Shown here in pieces: positions 52,950 to 64,000 of a stretch of DNA of 64,000 nucleotides; within the stretch, counting starts at the first letter, position 1, and each line of letters begins with the position of its first letter. The position numbers and the translations under genes are program-made. The stretch is from the NCBI RefSeq assembly GCF_027409185.1, contig NC_084471.1:8524535-8588534 (forward strand). Reading direction: 5' to 3'. The stretch is from Cynocephalus volans. Lineage: Eukaryota > Chordata > Mammalia > Dermoptera > Cynocephalidae. Under the pieces are notes generated by a model. That model searched no databases, was not told the origin of the DNA, and was given only the letters and a program-made list of their open reading frames with translations.

Positions 52950-53419
52950 TATTTGGAATTACAACATTCTAATTCAGTTACACAGGGAACTTGTCCTTTA
53001 CTCTTAACACCCCCCCCCCCGACACACACACACAGTCTTTTTCTCCCTTCTTCCCTCTTTCCATTGTCAACATCACTGTGAAACCTCAAATTTGAAATAC
53101 AAGTAGATTTACTTCCCCTTAGAAGTTTAGATACAGTGACATTTTAAATGCAAAGGTCCTGAAGGGATATGACATTTTAGACCCTAAAGTACAAACTTCT
53201 TTAAATAGTCAAATTTGAGCACTCATAATAATCCGTGAATCATCATCTTGCCCAAGTTGATGGCCTGCTTGCCAACTTTCCTCTGGAAGTTATAATTGTT
53301 TATTTGTTGCTTTTTGGTGTGTGTGTGACCATCTGCCAGTGTTTTCTTTTTTTCGGCATTTAATATTATTAACATCTCTCTGTGCAATGTGTGAACTTTT
53401 GAGCATTCTATACCCCATA

Positions 53420-53710
53420 CAGTCCTGAGTCATTTAAGGATGAGCACTTCCTTAGAAATGCCTCATTAGGTGATTTCATCAGTGTGCGAACATCAGGGAG
53501 TATATTTAGACAAATCTAGATGGTATAGCGCACTACACACCTAATATGGTACAGCCTATTGCTCCTAAATGAGCAATGCTACAATGTTACGATGACCATG
53601 ACTGTCCCTACGGGACGGAAATTTTTCAGCTCCATTATAATTTGATGGGAGCAATGTCATATATGCCGTCTGTTGTTGGCTGAAATGTCATTATGCGGCA
53701 CGTGACTGTA
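53420..53710. mobile_element. Tigger-family DNA transposon remnant with TA flanks
   Basis: The ends 'cagtcctgagtcatttaagg' and 'attatgcggcacgtgactg' are inverted and flanked by TA, the pogo/Tigger target. The interior 'cacctaatatggtacagcct' and 'attgctcctaaatgagcaat' fit a non-autonomous copy of about 290 bases. Confidence 0.75.
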
Positions 53711-54729
53711 ATTGGTAACCAGTAATCAGGCTAAATCCTGTCCAGCAAATCCCTAGATCCTGTGTCTCGATCCAAGTTTAGTTTATAGGAAGTAAAAAAG
53801 CACCCTAAAATAATGCAGCCACCCTAAATCACAGTTCTGTCTCTGAAAGGTTGGTGAACAGTGGGCCTTTTAAAATGTCTAATCAGGAGTCCATGTTTTC
53901 AGAAAGTGACTATTTAGTCTACTACTTGTCAGGTTCGATCCCAAAATAAAATCTGGACTGTTATAACTGGAACAGATACACCAAATATGATAAAAGAGTC
54001 TCTTTCTTAAACCTACCCCCCACAGCTTTCCAATGACTGACTGGTTAAAATAACATGAGGTGAGCACGTTAGGTAACGAATACTGAAAGTATTTTTTGTT
54101 TTTTAAAATACAAGTTGCAGTCTTAACTGTCTCAATAGTGCTTCTAATTAATAATATTCTCTAAGGGATAAGAAGTTGGGATGTTTCATTTAAAGGCAAA
54201 AGGTATAAAAACAGGTAGTTTTGACCCTACACTGCTCTATATAGAGGCTCTAAACTTAGATTTTTGGCCTTTGCCACTGCTCCGTCAGGGGCTGTAGATT
54301 TCACCATCTCCTTTAATAACAAGTTTCAGAACAGTAACAGTTGACCAGTCTTAAGTAAATCTCATACTGCAGCTTTCAGCTTACTTCTTTATATTGTACT
54401 CACTGTGCCAGTGCCCTTAAATTTATTTTTTTCTTCTCTTCATCCATAGATATTGGGAAATGCTCTTAAATGTTTTAACTTTCTCTTTCCTCTGTTCTAT
54501 TTTATTTATTTTACATCCCTCTTTAAGAATAGAATACTAGCATTATATTTTGAATTTAATTTTTCAGAATACTTGCACATCTCTTATTCTCACGAGATCC
54601 TGCTGAGATAGGACGGGAGAAGAAGATATTCCATTACCCTCAGAATAAAAGGCAACGTTAGTGACACATGCACAGTTAATACAGCCCAGTGATGTGTTGG
54701 TTTTAAAAGTGGTTTAAAAAGTTGTGCTG

Positions 54730-54820
54730 GACTGGCTGGTTAGCTCACTTGGGAGAGCATGGTGCTGGTAATATCAAGGTCGGGGGTTTGGATTCCGCAT
54801 ACCAGCCAGCCTCCAAAAAA
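54730..54820 (+). mobile_element. CYN-type SINE monomer
   Basis: 'actggctggttagctcactt' with 'ggtgctggtaatatcaaggt' and B-box 'gggtttggattccgc' is close to tRNA-Ile. A short A-rich tail follows. The body is tRNA-like, but mutations in the B-box and the tail mark it as a SINE. Confidence 0.8.
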
Positions 54821-55892
54821 GAAATTAAGTTATGTGTTTTAGCTCTTTAAGCTGTTGTTCCACTATGACTATAAGATCCTTTTCTGTTTTATTTATTGGA
54901 GCTTTTATTCTCCTTTTCTTAATGTACTCAAGAATAAATTAAAATTACACTAACTTGGCTTCTTTTATTTAATTTGATAGATGGCATTTCAAATTGTCAA
55001 GGTCACTTTGAGTCTAGTTTTATCTTACTTGGGTTTTAGTAGTTGCATTCAATTTTGGCCTTGCTTAATGAGCATGCTCTCAATCCTATCATGTAAGATA
55101 AGGCCACATATATTTCATTAGAAATCCATTTTGGCCTATATATTTATCAGGTGTTTTGACAAGCGTGATATTATAACAAAATAATATGAAGTCCTCAAGA
55201 GACAGAAGCTCCTCTCCCAGTAAGTGTCACACTACTATAAAAAGTGCTGAAAATCAGAACATTCCTGTATTTAAAAATGGCTTTCACTCCCCTTCCTTTT
55301 CTGAATGTGAGACTTGTAGTTCATTCATTTCTGCTTAGTTTCTTTGCTTCTGTCCAACTTTGATCTCTGTTTATTTGCCTTGGTGTAATTGTGTGGGCAA
55401 ATCTACAATGACCTCTGCCATGAATGGTGTTACAGAGGTAATGCCTATATACAGGCATACGAATAACTTGATATATACAAGTCATGTTTGAGACACTGAG
55501 GTATGTGAAGGCCTGCAGGGTTGTGGCAGAAGAGGAGGATCTGGTGACCATGAATCCCTTGAGGCTGCACATCCCAGCTTTGCCCTGCAGTTGGGAGAGC
55601 AGCCTTCATTTCCCTTCTCCCATTCACCACCCGCGTGGACAGTAACCTCCCAAATATGTTCTTGCTAGCCCCCTTGGGGAATTTTTAATCTCTTTTTTTT
55701 CTTTTTTCACCCCACACTGTATATTAAAGAACTGGCTTTAGGTTGACATTTTTTTTAAAATTTTTGAATCAATATATTAAAGATTGTATTTAAGGTTTAT
55801 TTTTAATATTAGTTTAAATAATGAATAATCGTTTATTTCCTCCCATCTACCAGGCAAACGTCCTCCTTAATTTACTTTAAATTGTGACAAAA

Positions 55893-56070
55893 GGGCCGGC
55901 CCGTGGCTCACTTGGGAGAGTGTGGTGCTGATAACACCAAGGCCACGGGTTCAGATCCCTATATAGAGATGGCTGGTTCACTCACTTGGGAAAGCGTGGT
56001 ACTGAGAACACAAAGTCAAGGGTTAAGATCCCCTTACCAGTCATCTTTTTCAGAAAAAAAATAATAAAGT
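55893..56070 (+). mobile_element. CYN-type SINE dimer, full length
   Basis: Same two-unit layout as the copy at 26.3 kb: 'gggccggcccgtggctcact', 'cacgggttcagatcccta', then 'gatggctggttcactcactt' and 'gggttaagatccccttacca'. It ends in an A-rich tail. More diverged than the other dimer. Confidence 0.88.
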
Positions 56071-56559
56071 TGGTAGCGCTCAAAGCCTGGCAAGACTGCT
56101 GCCACCAGCCCTGGTCCTGGTCCTGCCAAAGCCTCCCTTCAACTCCTATTCTCTGCTCTTAACTCCAGTGCCCCCAACACATACCCCCACCCCCAGAGAT
56201 TGTTCCTCCTCTGCACTCCTCTCCCCAGCCCTCTCTCACATCCCCTCAATCCCTGTGTGTCCCATTCATTCATCCAATCACTTGCTCTTTGTTATCTCAT
56301 CTCATACTTTGGTCACAGCCTGTCTGTGCCACATTTTCTGAGGGCAGGCACCAAGGCCTGTTCATCTTTCTGTTCCCGTGACTTTCAGCATATAGTAGAA
56401 AGTTGTGTAATTCTCATTACCTATTTTTCTTAACACTGTGTGGTATCTCTTTTTATATCACTACATGATGACATTAATACTGAACTTCCAGAGAAAGAGG
56501 TTTTTTTTTAAGATTTTGTTTTTCAAAATTCTAGGGAATCTCAAGTGAAATTTTCAGTT

Positions 56560-57410
56560 TTGAATTTTTTTTTTAAATTTTATTTATTGAATCAAAATTG
56601 ATTATACATATTTTTGGGGTTGAACATTGAGATATGTTGATTAAATCAATATTACTAGCATATATATTGTTACAAATCGTAATTATTCTTTATGCCCCTT
56701 GTCCAGCCTCTCCCCTTCCCCCATTCCCTCCCTCCTCTCCCCTCTTTACCCTAGATTTCTTCTCTCCTTCTGAAAGAACAATGGTTACTCTGTTAACTTG
56801 TTGCCTAGATGATCTGTCCAATGCTGAGAAATGTGATAGGGTCCCCCAATATTATCATAGAGCAGATGCTTCTTCTGTCACTCTGAAATGGGTTTTGTGG
56901 AAAGAGACATCCTCTTCTTTTCTTTGTCTCTGCTGGTGACTCTTCTTGTGTGAATGCACTCCGGTGGTTGGTGGACCATCTGCGTGGTGGCTGTGGCGTC
57001 TAGCCGCTTTTGTAGCAGTCATGGTTGTTGTGGTGGCTGTGGTGGGTCACCCATGTAGAGATGCTGTTTTTGACATGCTCCTTGGCACTGGCGGTATGGC
57101 TGGTTGTGGGGTGTGTTTGGTCCCCTTCTCCATGTCCTGGGTCCCTGGGCGGGCCCCAAGGTACTGGCGCAGTGTGCCTGGTTGTGGGAGGAGGGCCCAG
57201 TGCCCTTCTCCATGCCTCAGGTCCCCGGGCAGGCCCTGAGGCACTGGTGCATTGTGCCTGGTTGTGGGTGTGAGGACCATTCCTCTTCTCCTTGCCCTGG
57301 GTCCCTGGGTTGGCTCCGAGTTGCTGGCATGTTGTGCCTGGTTGTGGGGGAGAGGTCCAGTCCCCTTCTCCTTGCCCCGGGTCCCCAGGTCCCCGGGTGG
57401 GCTCCGATAT
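56560..57410 (-). mobile_element. L1-derived element: 5' UTR-like tandem repeats joined to L1 3' UTR
   Basis: Read on the - strand, the right part (56560-56755) is an L1 3' UTR with its purine-rich tract and A-tail, like the L1 at 63.3 kb. It is preceded not by ORF2 text but by about 300 bases (56760-57085) and then by four GC-rich tandem units of 78-80 bases starting at 57100, 57178, 57258 and 57338 (on + each starts 'ctggttgtgg'). GC-rich tandem units at this position are typical of an L1 5' UTR. ORF1 and ORF2 are absent, so the element is non-autonomous. The open frames over the repeats are by-products of the repeat. Confidence 0.6.
57100..57405. repeat. Tandem repeat, four units of about 80 bases
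   Basis: Starts at 57100, 57178, 57258, 57338. Shared phrases are 'ctggttgtgg', 'ccccttctcc' or 'cccttctcc', 'gggtccctggg' and 'gtgtgc'. Units are 75-85 % alike by eye. It lies inside the L1-derived element. Confidence 0.85.
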
Positions 57411-58229
57411 ATTACCTTACAGAATAAATCATGACAAATTAAAGGACTCTAATTTTCCTACAGTCTATTTCTCGAGTTTTTTTTTAAGAGGAAGGAGGAT
57501 GATGGGGGGGAGCATTACACCTGATTTTAAAGTAAAACTTATGAGGAATAGACTATTCTTTGAAAATGCTAAAGTACCATAAACAAGAATGTTGATAAAC
57601 AAGTGACTGTAAACAAGTCACTGTATATTAGGCCAAATAATTCATCTCTGAGATGTACAAGCAGTTATTGCTAATCTGTTAAAGAGCTAACATGATCAGA
57701 TAGCATGTAAAAGTAGGTTTTCATTTTAATTCAACAAATATCTGAGTCCCTACTAGAAAACCAGTAGAAACCTGAAGTTAGAGTGCTGTGAGGCCACTTC
57801 CCGGGTGAGTCAGCCTAAGCCTCAGGTCCCCTCGCTGGTAGGTAGTTAGAGAAGCACTGTGTCAAGGCTCCTAAACTTTGTGCAGGAAGGTTTGTGTCAT
57901 TCATGCAGAAAGCAGCACCTTGCCCCACACAGGTCCTACATGAGGGCTTTGAATTTTTTTAGGAGATATAACAACCTCCTTTATCCAGTACTATTAGAAA
58001 AATGGAGGTTCCTCCTCATTTCAATCCAGTGCCAATTTTGCTGGACTCTGAAGCCCTGTGACTGCAGACCAATTTCTTCCCATCTTCCCATTTACTGTAA
58101 AGAAGTATGATAAGGGAAAATCAAGTCATTTTAATGGTTGCCCTCAAAGGTTCTCACCTTTCTGGCTCTTGCCATTCTGCTCAACAGCTGTGTAGTGGGT
58201 GAGAGTCCCAGAGTCACACTGTTTCGTAT

Positions 58230-58390
58230 AAATTCCGGAGCTTGCCATTTCCTAGAGTCACTTGCTCAAGTCACTTACCCTCTCTGTGCTTCACTTTCTT
58301 CATCTACAAAATATGAAAACTGATAGTACCTACTGTAAAGAGGGTTATTGAAACATTAAATGAGTTGCTCTTTGGAAAATACTTAGAGAA
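58230..58390 (+). repeat. MIR fragment
   Basis: 'cttgctcaagtcacttaccc', 'tctctgtgcttcactttctt' and 'catctacaaaatatgaaaac' follow MIR in sense. Confidence 0.75.
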
Positions 58391-59979
58391 ATGTTTGGTA
58401 CATTTCAACATTTGAGATGGTTTTAAAGTAAATACATACTGTGTGCTGGTGTCTGCCCTGGAACAGTGGGTGTCCTCATATGTTGTCTTAGTAAAGATGG
58501 TTCCTGTCATTAAGCTCACTCAATAAGCTGTAGCTTGTGTTATTGTTCCATCCTAGCACAGTTAGTGGGTCTTCCCAGTAGCTTCCAGAACTTATTCTCT
58601 TTAATGGGAAAGTTGTCCTGCATATGAAATAAACATCTTCTCATTTTTACTCTTGTTAGAAACTCAAGATTGCGGGGGAGGAGTAGGGTGTGGGGTATGT
58701 CATCTGCAGTATTAATTTATGTCTTATGAAATAGCATCAGCCAACATAGACACTCTCAGGAATTATATTCCTCAAAGGAGAGGAGGCAAAGGAAGGGCAT
58801 ATTAAGTAAAAGCATTAATATTCTTGTGAGTTGGTAAATTTTTATAGTGATTACCTAAGGCGAAAGAGTCTACCAGGTAGTAAAATTATTTTTTAGGTAA
58901 ACTTTTGACACATCAGCACCATGTGGGAGACAAAATAATTAACAATTCTGAGTTTGTGTTGTATACCTTAGAATGACTCAGAGCAAATACTTAACCTACC
59001 ACACTCCACTGCCTTTCCAAAACAGAGTTAATATATGAGAATATGTGAACTCCAGAGGGCTCTACTGTAATTGAACGATTTAACATTAAATTTTGGGGCA
59101 ATGTGAAACCACTAGTGATTTCTAAGCTTGTAAATCACATGGTTTAAGCATGTGTAACACATGAGGTTTAAACACATAAAGGGAACTCAGGAAAGAGGAA
59201 GAGATGGAAAGTAAGCAGATCAGTTAAGAGGCTGTGGGATTAATATGTGCAAGAGCTGATAACAGCTGAATGCATGGTGGAAAAGGGAATCAGAAGGAGT
59301 GGAACATTTTGGGATTCAAAGTTGATAGAATTTAAACACTGATTAGTTGTGGCAGATAAAGTGAGGAAGTCAAGGATAAAGCTAAATATTTTCCCAAGAT
59401 ATTGACAGCATGGTGGAAAACCAAGATTGTGTTTAATTACACTGAGAAAGAGCAGATAGGAAACATTACTTTGTGAACCCTAGAAAACCTCTCCGTTTTG
59501 TAAACAGTAGCACCCCATTTTCTCAGAGCTCCAGAATGGAGTTTAAGGCCTTTGTGCGTTGAATTAAGGCTGGACAAAGTGCATGCACTTTGCTCTCTAG
59601 TCAAATGGGCTCTGAAGTGGAGACTTTCTGTGGATGGACACTTATTCTGAGGTCCTAGGCCGTTTCACTCACAGCAAGCGGCAGGAAACATGAGAAAAGG
59701 CAGAAGAGAAGACAGGACAGAATGGCCACGGTGTCTAGATGAGGTATGTGGCATGGTCGATGGTAGTCTAGTTCACAGTCATATTCCTGGGTTATGAAAA
59801 AGATGAAATATCTTTTCTAAAGGAATTACATATTATTTACGTAAAGATAAATAACCATATTTATATTGTAAAGCTAATGGGACTGTTAGTAAAAGACAGT
59901 CACGATCCTGATAACCCAACACATTTGCCTCTTCTAGATTTTGTCCACGTGCTTTATCTTACTAGACATAATAATAGTG

Positions 59980-60135
59980 TAATAATTACTGCTAGCATGT
60001 ATTGAGTACTTTATAAGCACTGTACATTAATTATGTTTAAACCTCAAAACAACCCTCTGAGGTGGGTCTTATTACATTCTTGATGAAGAGACTGAGGTCC
60101 AGAGAGGAACTTGTCTAAGATTCAAAACCAGCAAG
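59980..60135 (-). repeat. MIR fragment
   Basis: 'tagcatgtattgagtacttt', 'ataagcactgtacattaatt', 'acaaccctctgaggtgggtc' and 'gaggtccagagaggaacttg' follow antisense MIR. Confidence 0.8.
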
Positions 60136-60159
60136 TCTTCATCATTACACTGTGGATAC

Positions 60160-60430
60160 AATTCTGTATGTTGCTTTTTTCATTTAATTTTGTAATTTTA
60201 ATTTTCATGTTACTCTGTAATTTTTTTTGTTTTAATTTAATGTGGTTGTAATGTAGTTTATCCAAGTATTCCTGCACTTTTGGCCATTGAAGTTGTTTCC
60301 AGTTAATTTACTACTTTTTGTGCAACATTAAACATTTTTATTTGTGAAGCTTTATTTGGGGAAAAACTTCTGGCTGTGCAGCTGCTAGGTCAAAAAATGT
60401 AAACGTTGTTAATGTTTTTGATAGGCATTC
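60160..60430 (-). repeat. Old L1-like remnant
   Basis: 'ttggccattgaagttgtttc' and 'cagctgctaggtcaaaaaat' recall the antisense L1 ORF2 tail. Diverged. Confidence 0.35.
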
Positions 60431-61199
60431 TCTTGTGTTTTAACCAAGAAAGGGTCATACTGAGGTATGATCATCGTCAAGGATGTGTCTTTATATAAAC
60501 TACCGTTGTATCAATGTTGCCTCCTGGCAGGGCAAGGCTTTTTAGCAGTGCCGCAGAAACGCTTTCTTGTTAAAGTAAAGCACAGCATCTTCTAGTAATG
60601 GAGTCTCGCTGGCTGCTGACCCAGCATTCTGTTCTTCCAGACCCACGTAGTCCTATTCCTCCTTTAGAAAAAAAAAGAATTCTATTTAAGGTGAATATGA
60701 CAATATGATCTTGTTGCTTGGTTTTAGAAGATTCCATGTTCAGGACCTTCCAAATTAGCTGTAGAGAACCCCAGGAAATGGTTCAGCCACACACCCATCA
60801 TGGACTTTCAAGGGGCTCTGAGACTGCCAGCAAACACCAGTTGTTGACTTTAGCTTCTTAATTTGACTTGGGAATTCTGAAATCCCTTAATCATCATTAT
60901 ATTTTCAGACAGTTTCAATAATTTGGCTAATCCAATCCTCTGTTGCTGCTTTCTGATCTCACTCATGAAAGAAAACCCACGTGATGGAACCACCCTTCTC
61001 CATAACCACTGTGCTCTAACCACACTGCCCAGAGGTCAGGGCCAGAAGGACAGCCCAGAGGCTCTGGGATTTACCAGCAACCTTCTTTGACGACACTAGA
61101 GGAGATTGTTGGCAAGGAGTAATGATTAGAGAAACTTGTAGAACTCTTTTTATTCTTCATCCAAATGTTCGTAAGAATTGGCTTCTTGGAAAACTGTAA

Positions 61200-61300
61200 T
61201 GGCACTTAGTCCTTCAGCCCAGTTTTTTAACCTGTAAAATGGGGATAATAACTGGACTGCCTTCTCAAGTTATTGGATAAATAAGATCTATCCTAATAGT
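61200..61300 (+). repeat. MIR fragment
   Basis: 'ttttttaacctgtaaaatgg' and 'ggataataactggactgcct' follow MIR in sense. Confidence 0.55.
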
Positions 61301-63254
61301 CAATAGACATTTAAAATTCGGAGGTGGAGAAGTAGTAAAATTATTCCAGATTTCTAATCTTGGTCTTATTACTTCCAAGTCTTCGTTTCCTCATCTTTTG
61401 TGAGCATTGGCCTCTTGCTGAGTATCTTCCTTCTCAGGGAACACTTTTCTAGAACGGACGTGAAGAAGAAACTGTCCATACTGCTGAAGATGAATTGAAC
61501 CTATAGTTTTTAAACCTTGGGGATAAGAGGCCCTGGGGCACCCACATGCAGCCTCTCCTAGGGTGGTGCCCTCAGTCCACATTCTTAACACACACCTCAG
61601 GTGATGTTGGTGCAGGTGACATAGAGTTATACTTTGAGAAACACTAAAATCAACTCTGAAAACTCATGGTTCATAAGCTAGTCACAGATCTCGGTGCCAA
61701 AGTTTCCATTCTAGATTTGGGCCAACTTTTTCCTTCCAGTACAAGGTTTCCAGGGAGAAAAGGCCTGGGTCAAGCATGACCTATGGGAGCGACCTGAAAA
61801 GTGCTATAAGGGTGTGTCTCATGTTATCACTTCATTAAGTGGTGTGGGGACCAGTGATCCTAGGGTAGCTGCCTTCGCAGTTGCTTAAATACCAAGACAT
61901 CCTAGTTTTTTAAAGTTTTTTTCTGCTGGAACTCTGCCCCTGTATAAAGTGCTTCTGCTGTCTGCCCCTTTTCAGGTTGCCGCTGCCCTTGAAACACTTG
62001 CCACTTCCAGGAATAGGATAGCCTTGCCCTGTAAATGCTCCGTTCAGTTTGAGACGGAAAGATGAGAGGGTTGGTGAGGTAGAAGTAGATATGGGCAAGA
62101 AAGGGGGATTTAAATATATTTGCAAGTAGGAAGAAAAATAAGTAGGCAGTAAAAATAAGGAAAAAGACCTCCAGAGCCTAGTGTTTGGAACAGCTTTGGA
62201 GGTTTCGGTTCCACTCTGATCTTTACAGATTTGAAATCTTGTTAAAGGAGTCCTATTGTGGCAACAGGTTTGTCATTTCTGCTACTGAAATCATAAACAT
62301 TTCAGTATGGATGCCTCGTAGCTTCCAGTAATTGGAAACACAGACCCAACTCCTGGGTGGGATGAGCCATGGAGAGAGCAGGCTTACACCGAGTACCCTG
62401 GAGGGTACTTTCTTTAAAAAGATGCCTTTTTATATTCAGAAAGCACAAAATGTAATCATTTCTCTTTATAGGCCAATATACTGTTTAAACAAAGGGTAAA
62501 ATGAAAATAAGCTAGTACGTGCATGGTCTTGTGCAACTAAGATTTCAGTGTTTTAAACTCTGGCTAGATGCATTTCTCTCTCTATGCTTAGAGAAAAAGC
62601 TGCTCTGTTCTTCATTATAGGGCTGCTGTAGGGCTCCTACTCCTGCTAGGTGCAGCCTTTTCTCAGGTTCCCAGCTTCTTTTCAGAGGGAAGAATGCTAA
62701 TTACTGGCTTAAACCTGGTCCCAGCACTCTGAGCCCCTCCTTTCTAACTTCTTAAAGGGCTCAAGCCCCCTTTCTTCTTAACATGGAAAGACTTCCTTAG
62801 ACAAAATGTATAATGTTTTCAACAAAGTTGCACAGTTTCCTTCTTGGCCTGTAAAAGAAATCCTCTGATTAGAATTATTTTAATGGAGTATATGTACCTG
62901 TGGGTAAGATAAAATGCAAATTGTGTTTCAGAAAAAAATCAAGTTTGGTTATCCCAAAGAATTATCATTAGTGAAACCTATGCTGACTTTTTTGATAAGA
63001 GTTATGACAATATGTATTAACATTTTAACAAACAATATGTATACATTTTGTGCAAGAGAAAAATGATTAAACCAAGCCTTCTTTAATAATCTAGAATGGG
63101 GACAAAGACTGGTTTTAAATTAAATTGTGGCAAGTGGATGCATTTTATTTGAGACATTGTTTTATATTGCCTCCCTAAATTTATTATTGCTGAACCTGAA
63201 AACTGTAAACCCAGGAGAATTAGTTAGGGAATGATGGAATTTTTAAAAAATTGT

Positions 63255-64000
63255 CTTTAGTATGTAAATTTTATTTTTTTAATTGAAACATGATTGATTA
63301 TACATATTCATGGGGTACAGAGTTGACTGTCAATACTCGTATACAATATGTGATGATCAGTTCAGTAAAATTAGCATATTCATCATTACAAAACATAATC
63401 ATTCTTTGTGTCCATTAACCAATTTCTCACTAACTCCCCTCCCCCTCCCATTTTCCCACCTCTAATAACTATAGTTGTCTTCTTCTGCAAGTTCAGTATA
63501 TTATTGCTCTTTCTTTTCTTTCTCTCTGTCTTTCTCGCTTTCTTTTTGAGCTCCCACTTATGAGTGAAGACATGCAGTATTTCTTTTCCTGTGCCTGGCT
63601 TATTTCACTTAACATAATTTTCTCCAAGCTCATCCGTGTTGCTGTGAATGACAGAATTTCATTCCTTTTTATGGCTGAGTAGTATTCCATTGTGTGTATG
63701 TACAACATTTTCCTTATCCAGTCATCTGCTGATGGACATTTAGGTTGGTTCCATATCTTGGCTATTGTCAATAGGGCTGTGATAAATATGGGAGTGCAGG
63801 TGTCCTTTCAACATGATGATTTCCATTCCTTTGGATGTATACCCAGTAGTGGGATTGCTGGGTCCTATGGCAGTTCTATCTGTAGTTGTTTAAGAAACCT
63901 CCGTACTATTTTCCATAGAGGCTGCACCAATTTACAGTCCCACCAACAGTGTAGAAGGGGTCCCCTTTCTCCAGATCCCTGCCAGCATTTGTCATTCTCC
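63255..64000 (-). mobile_element. L1 3' end, antisense, runs off the window
   Basis: 3' UTR ('aattgaaacatgattgatta', with a C-rich tract at about 63436-63461) leads into the ORF2 tail. The - strand peptide at 63493-63771 includes [14 protein letters not shown], the ORF2p C-terminal signature, with few lesions. It is the best-preserved L1 in the window, and its 5' end lies beyond 64000. Confidence 0.9.

Noticed and set aside
54730-54802. Possible functional tRNA-Ile gene
   Set aside because: The B-box is mutated, stems are mismatched and an A-rich tail follows, so it is a CYN SINE. The same holds for the other tRNA-like bodies in the window.
56946-57434. Overlapping frames rich in Pro, Gly and Trp
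   Set aside because: They are produced by the 80-base tandem repeat; every frame repeats the same motif and none resembles a protein family.
63493-63771. Frame resembling a protein of about 90 residues on the - strand
   Set aside because: It is the C-terminal end of L1 ORF2p from a 5'-incomplete element and not a host gene.
50470-64000. TCF20 exon 3, expected to carry the next zinc-ligand segment of the ePHD
   Set aside because: I looked for a Cys-x-x-Cys coding segment after a good acceptor and found none, so exon 3 is placed outside the window.

Overview
The window is a placental-mammal nuclear locus holding one protein-coding gene, TCF20 (transcription factor 20, also called SPBP/AR1), on the + strand. 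The repeats point to a colugo (Dermoptera, probably Galeopterus). There are about ten tRNA-Ile-derived SINEs of the CYN type, as monomers and as dimers with a second tRNA-like unit. I see no Alu and no rodent, carnivore, ruminant or equine lineage SINEs. This species call is an inference from remembered repeat families, not from a database search.

Layout. Positions 1-3250 are upstream DNA with L2 and MIR fragments and no gene I can recognise. A CpG island spans about 3250-5130. It holds GC boxes, an inverted CCAAT box, a (CCG)n tract, a probable non-coding first exon of TCF20 ending at 4164, and a 26-codon upstream ORF. From 4165 to 44601 lies an intron of about 40 kb packed with L2, MIR, L1, MaLR, Tigger, mariner-like and CYN elements. 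It also contains a short stretch at 27914-28110 that looks like a terminal exon. TCF20 exon 2 (44602-50316) carries the start codon at 44638 and 1893 uninterrupted codons, nearly the whole protein. It ends inside the zinc-binding ePHD/ADD domain. The remaining 13.7 kb (50317-64000) is the start of intron 2; the exons completing the ePHD lie beyond the window.

The features most worth a second look are these: (1) an antisense L1-derived element at about 56.56-57.41 kb in which a GC-rich block of about 80-bp tandem repeats, probably an L1 5' UTR, is joined to an L1 3' UTR with no ORF1 or ORF2; (2) the unexplained terminal-exon-like sequence in intron 1; (3) an open, in-frame 5' UTR ahead of TCF20 plus a well-placed upstream ORF; (4) C-run tails on several CYN monomers; (5) a young CpG-rich SINE variant at 28.46 kb. 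No prokaryotic-style system, CRISPR array or intact autonomous transposon is present.
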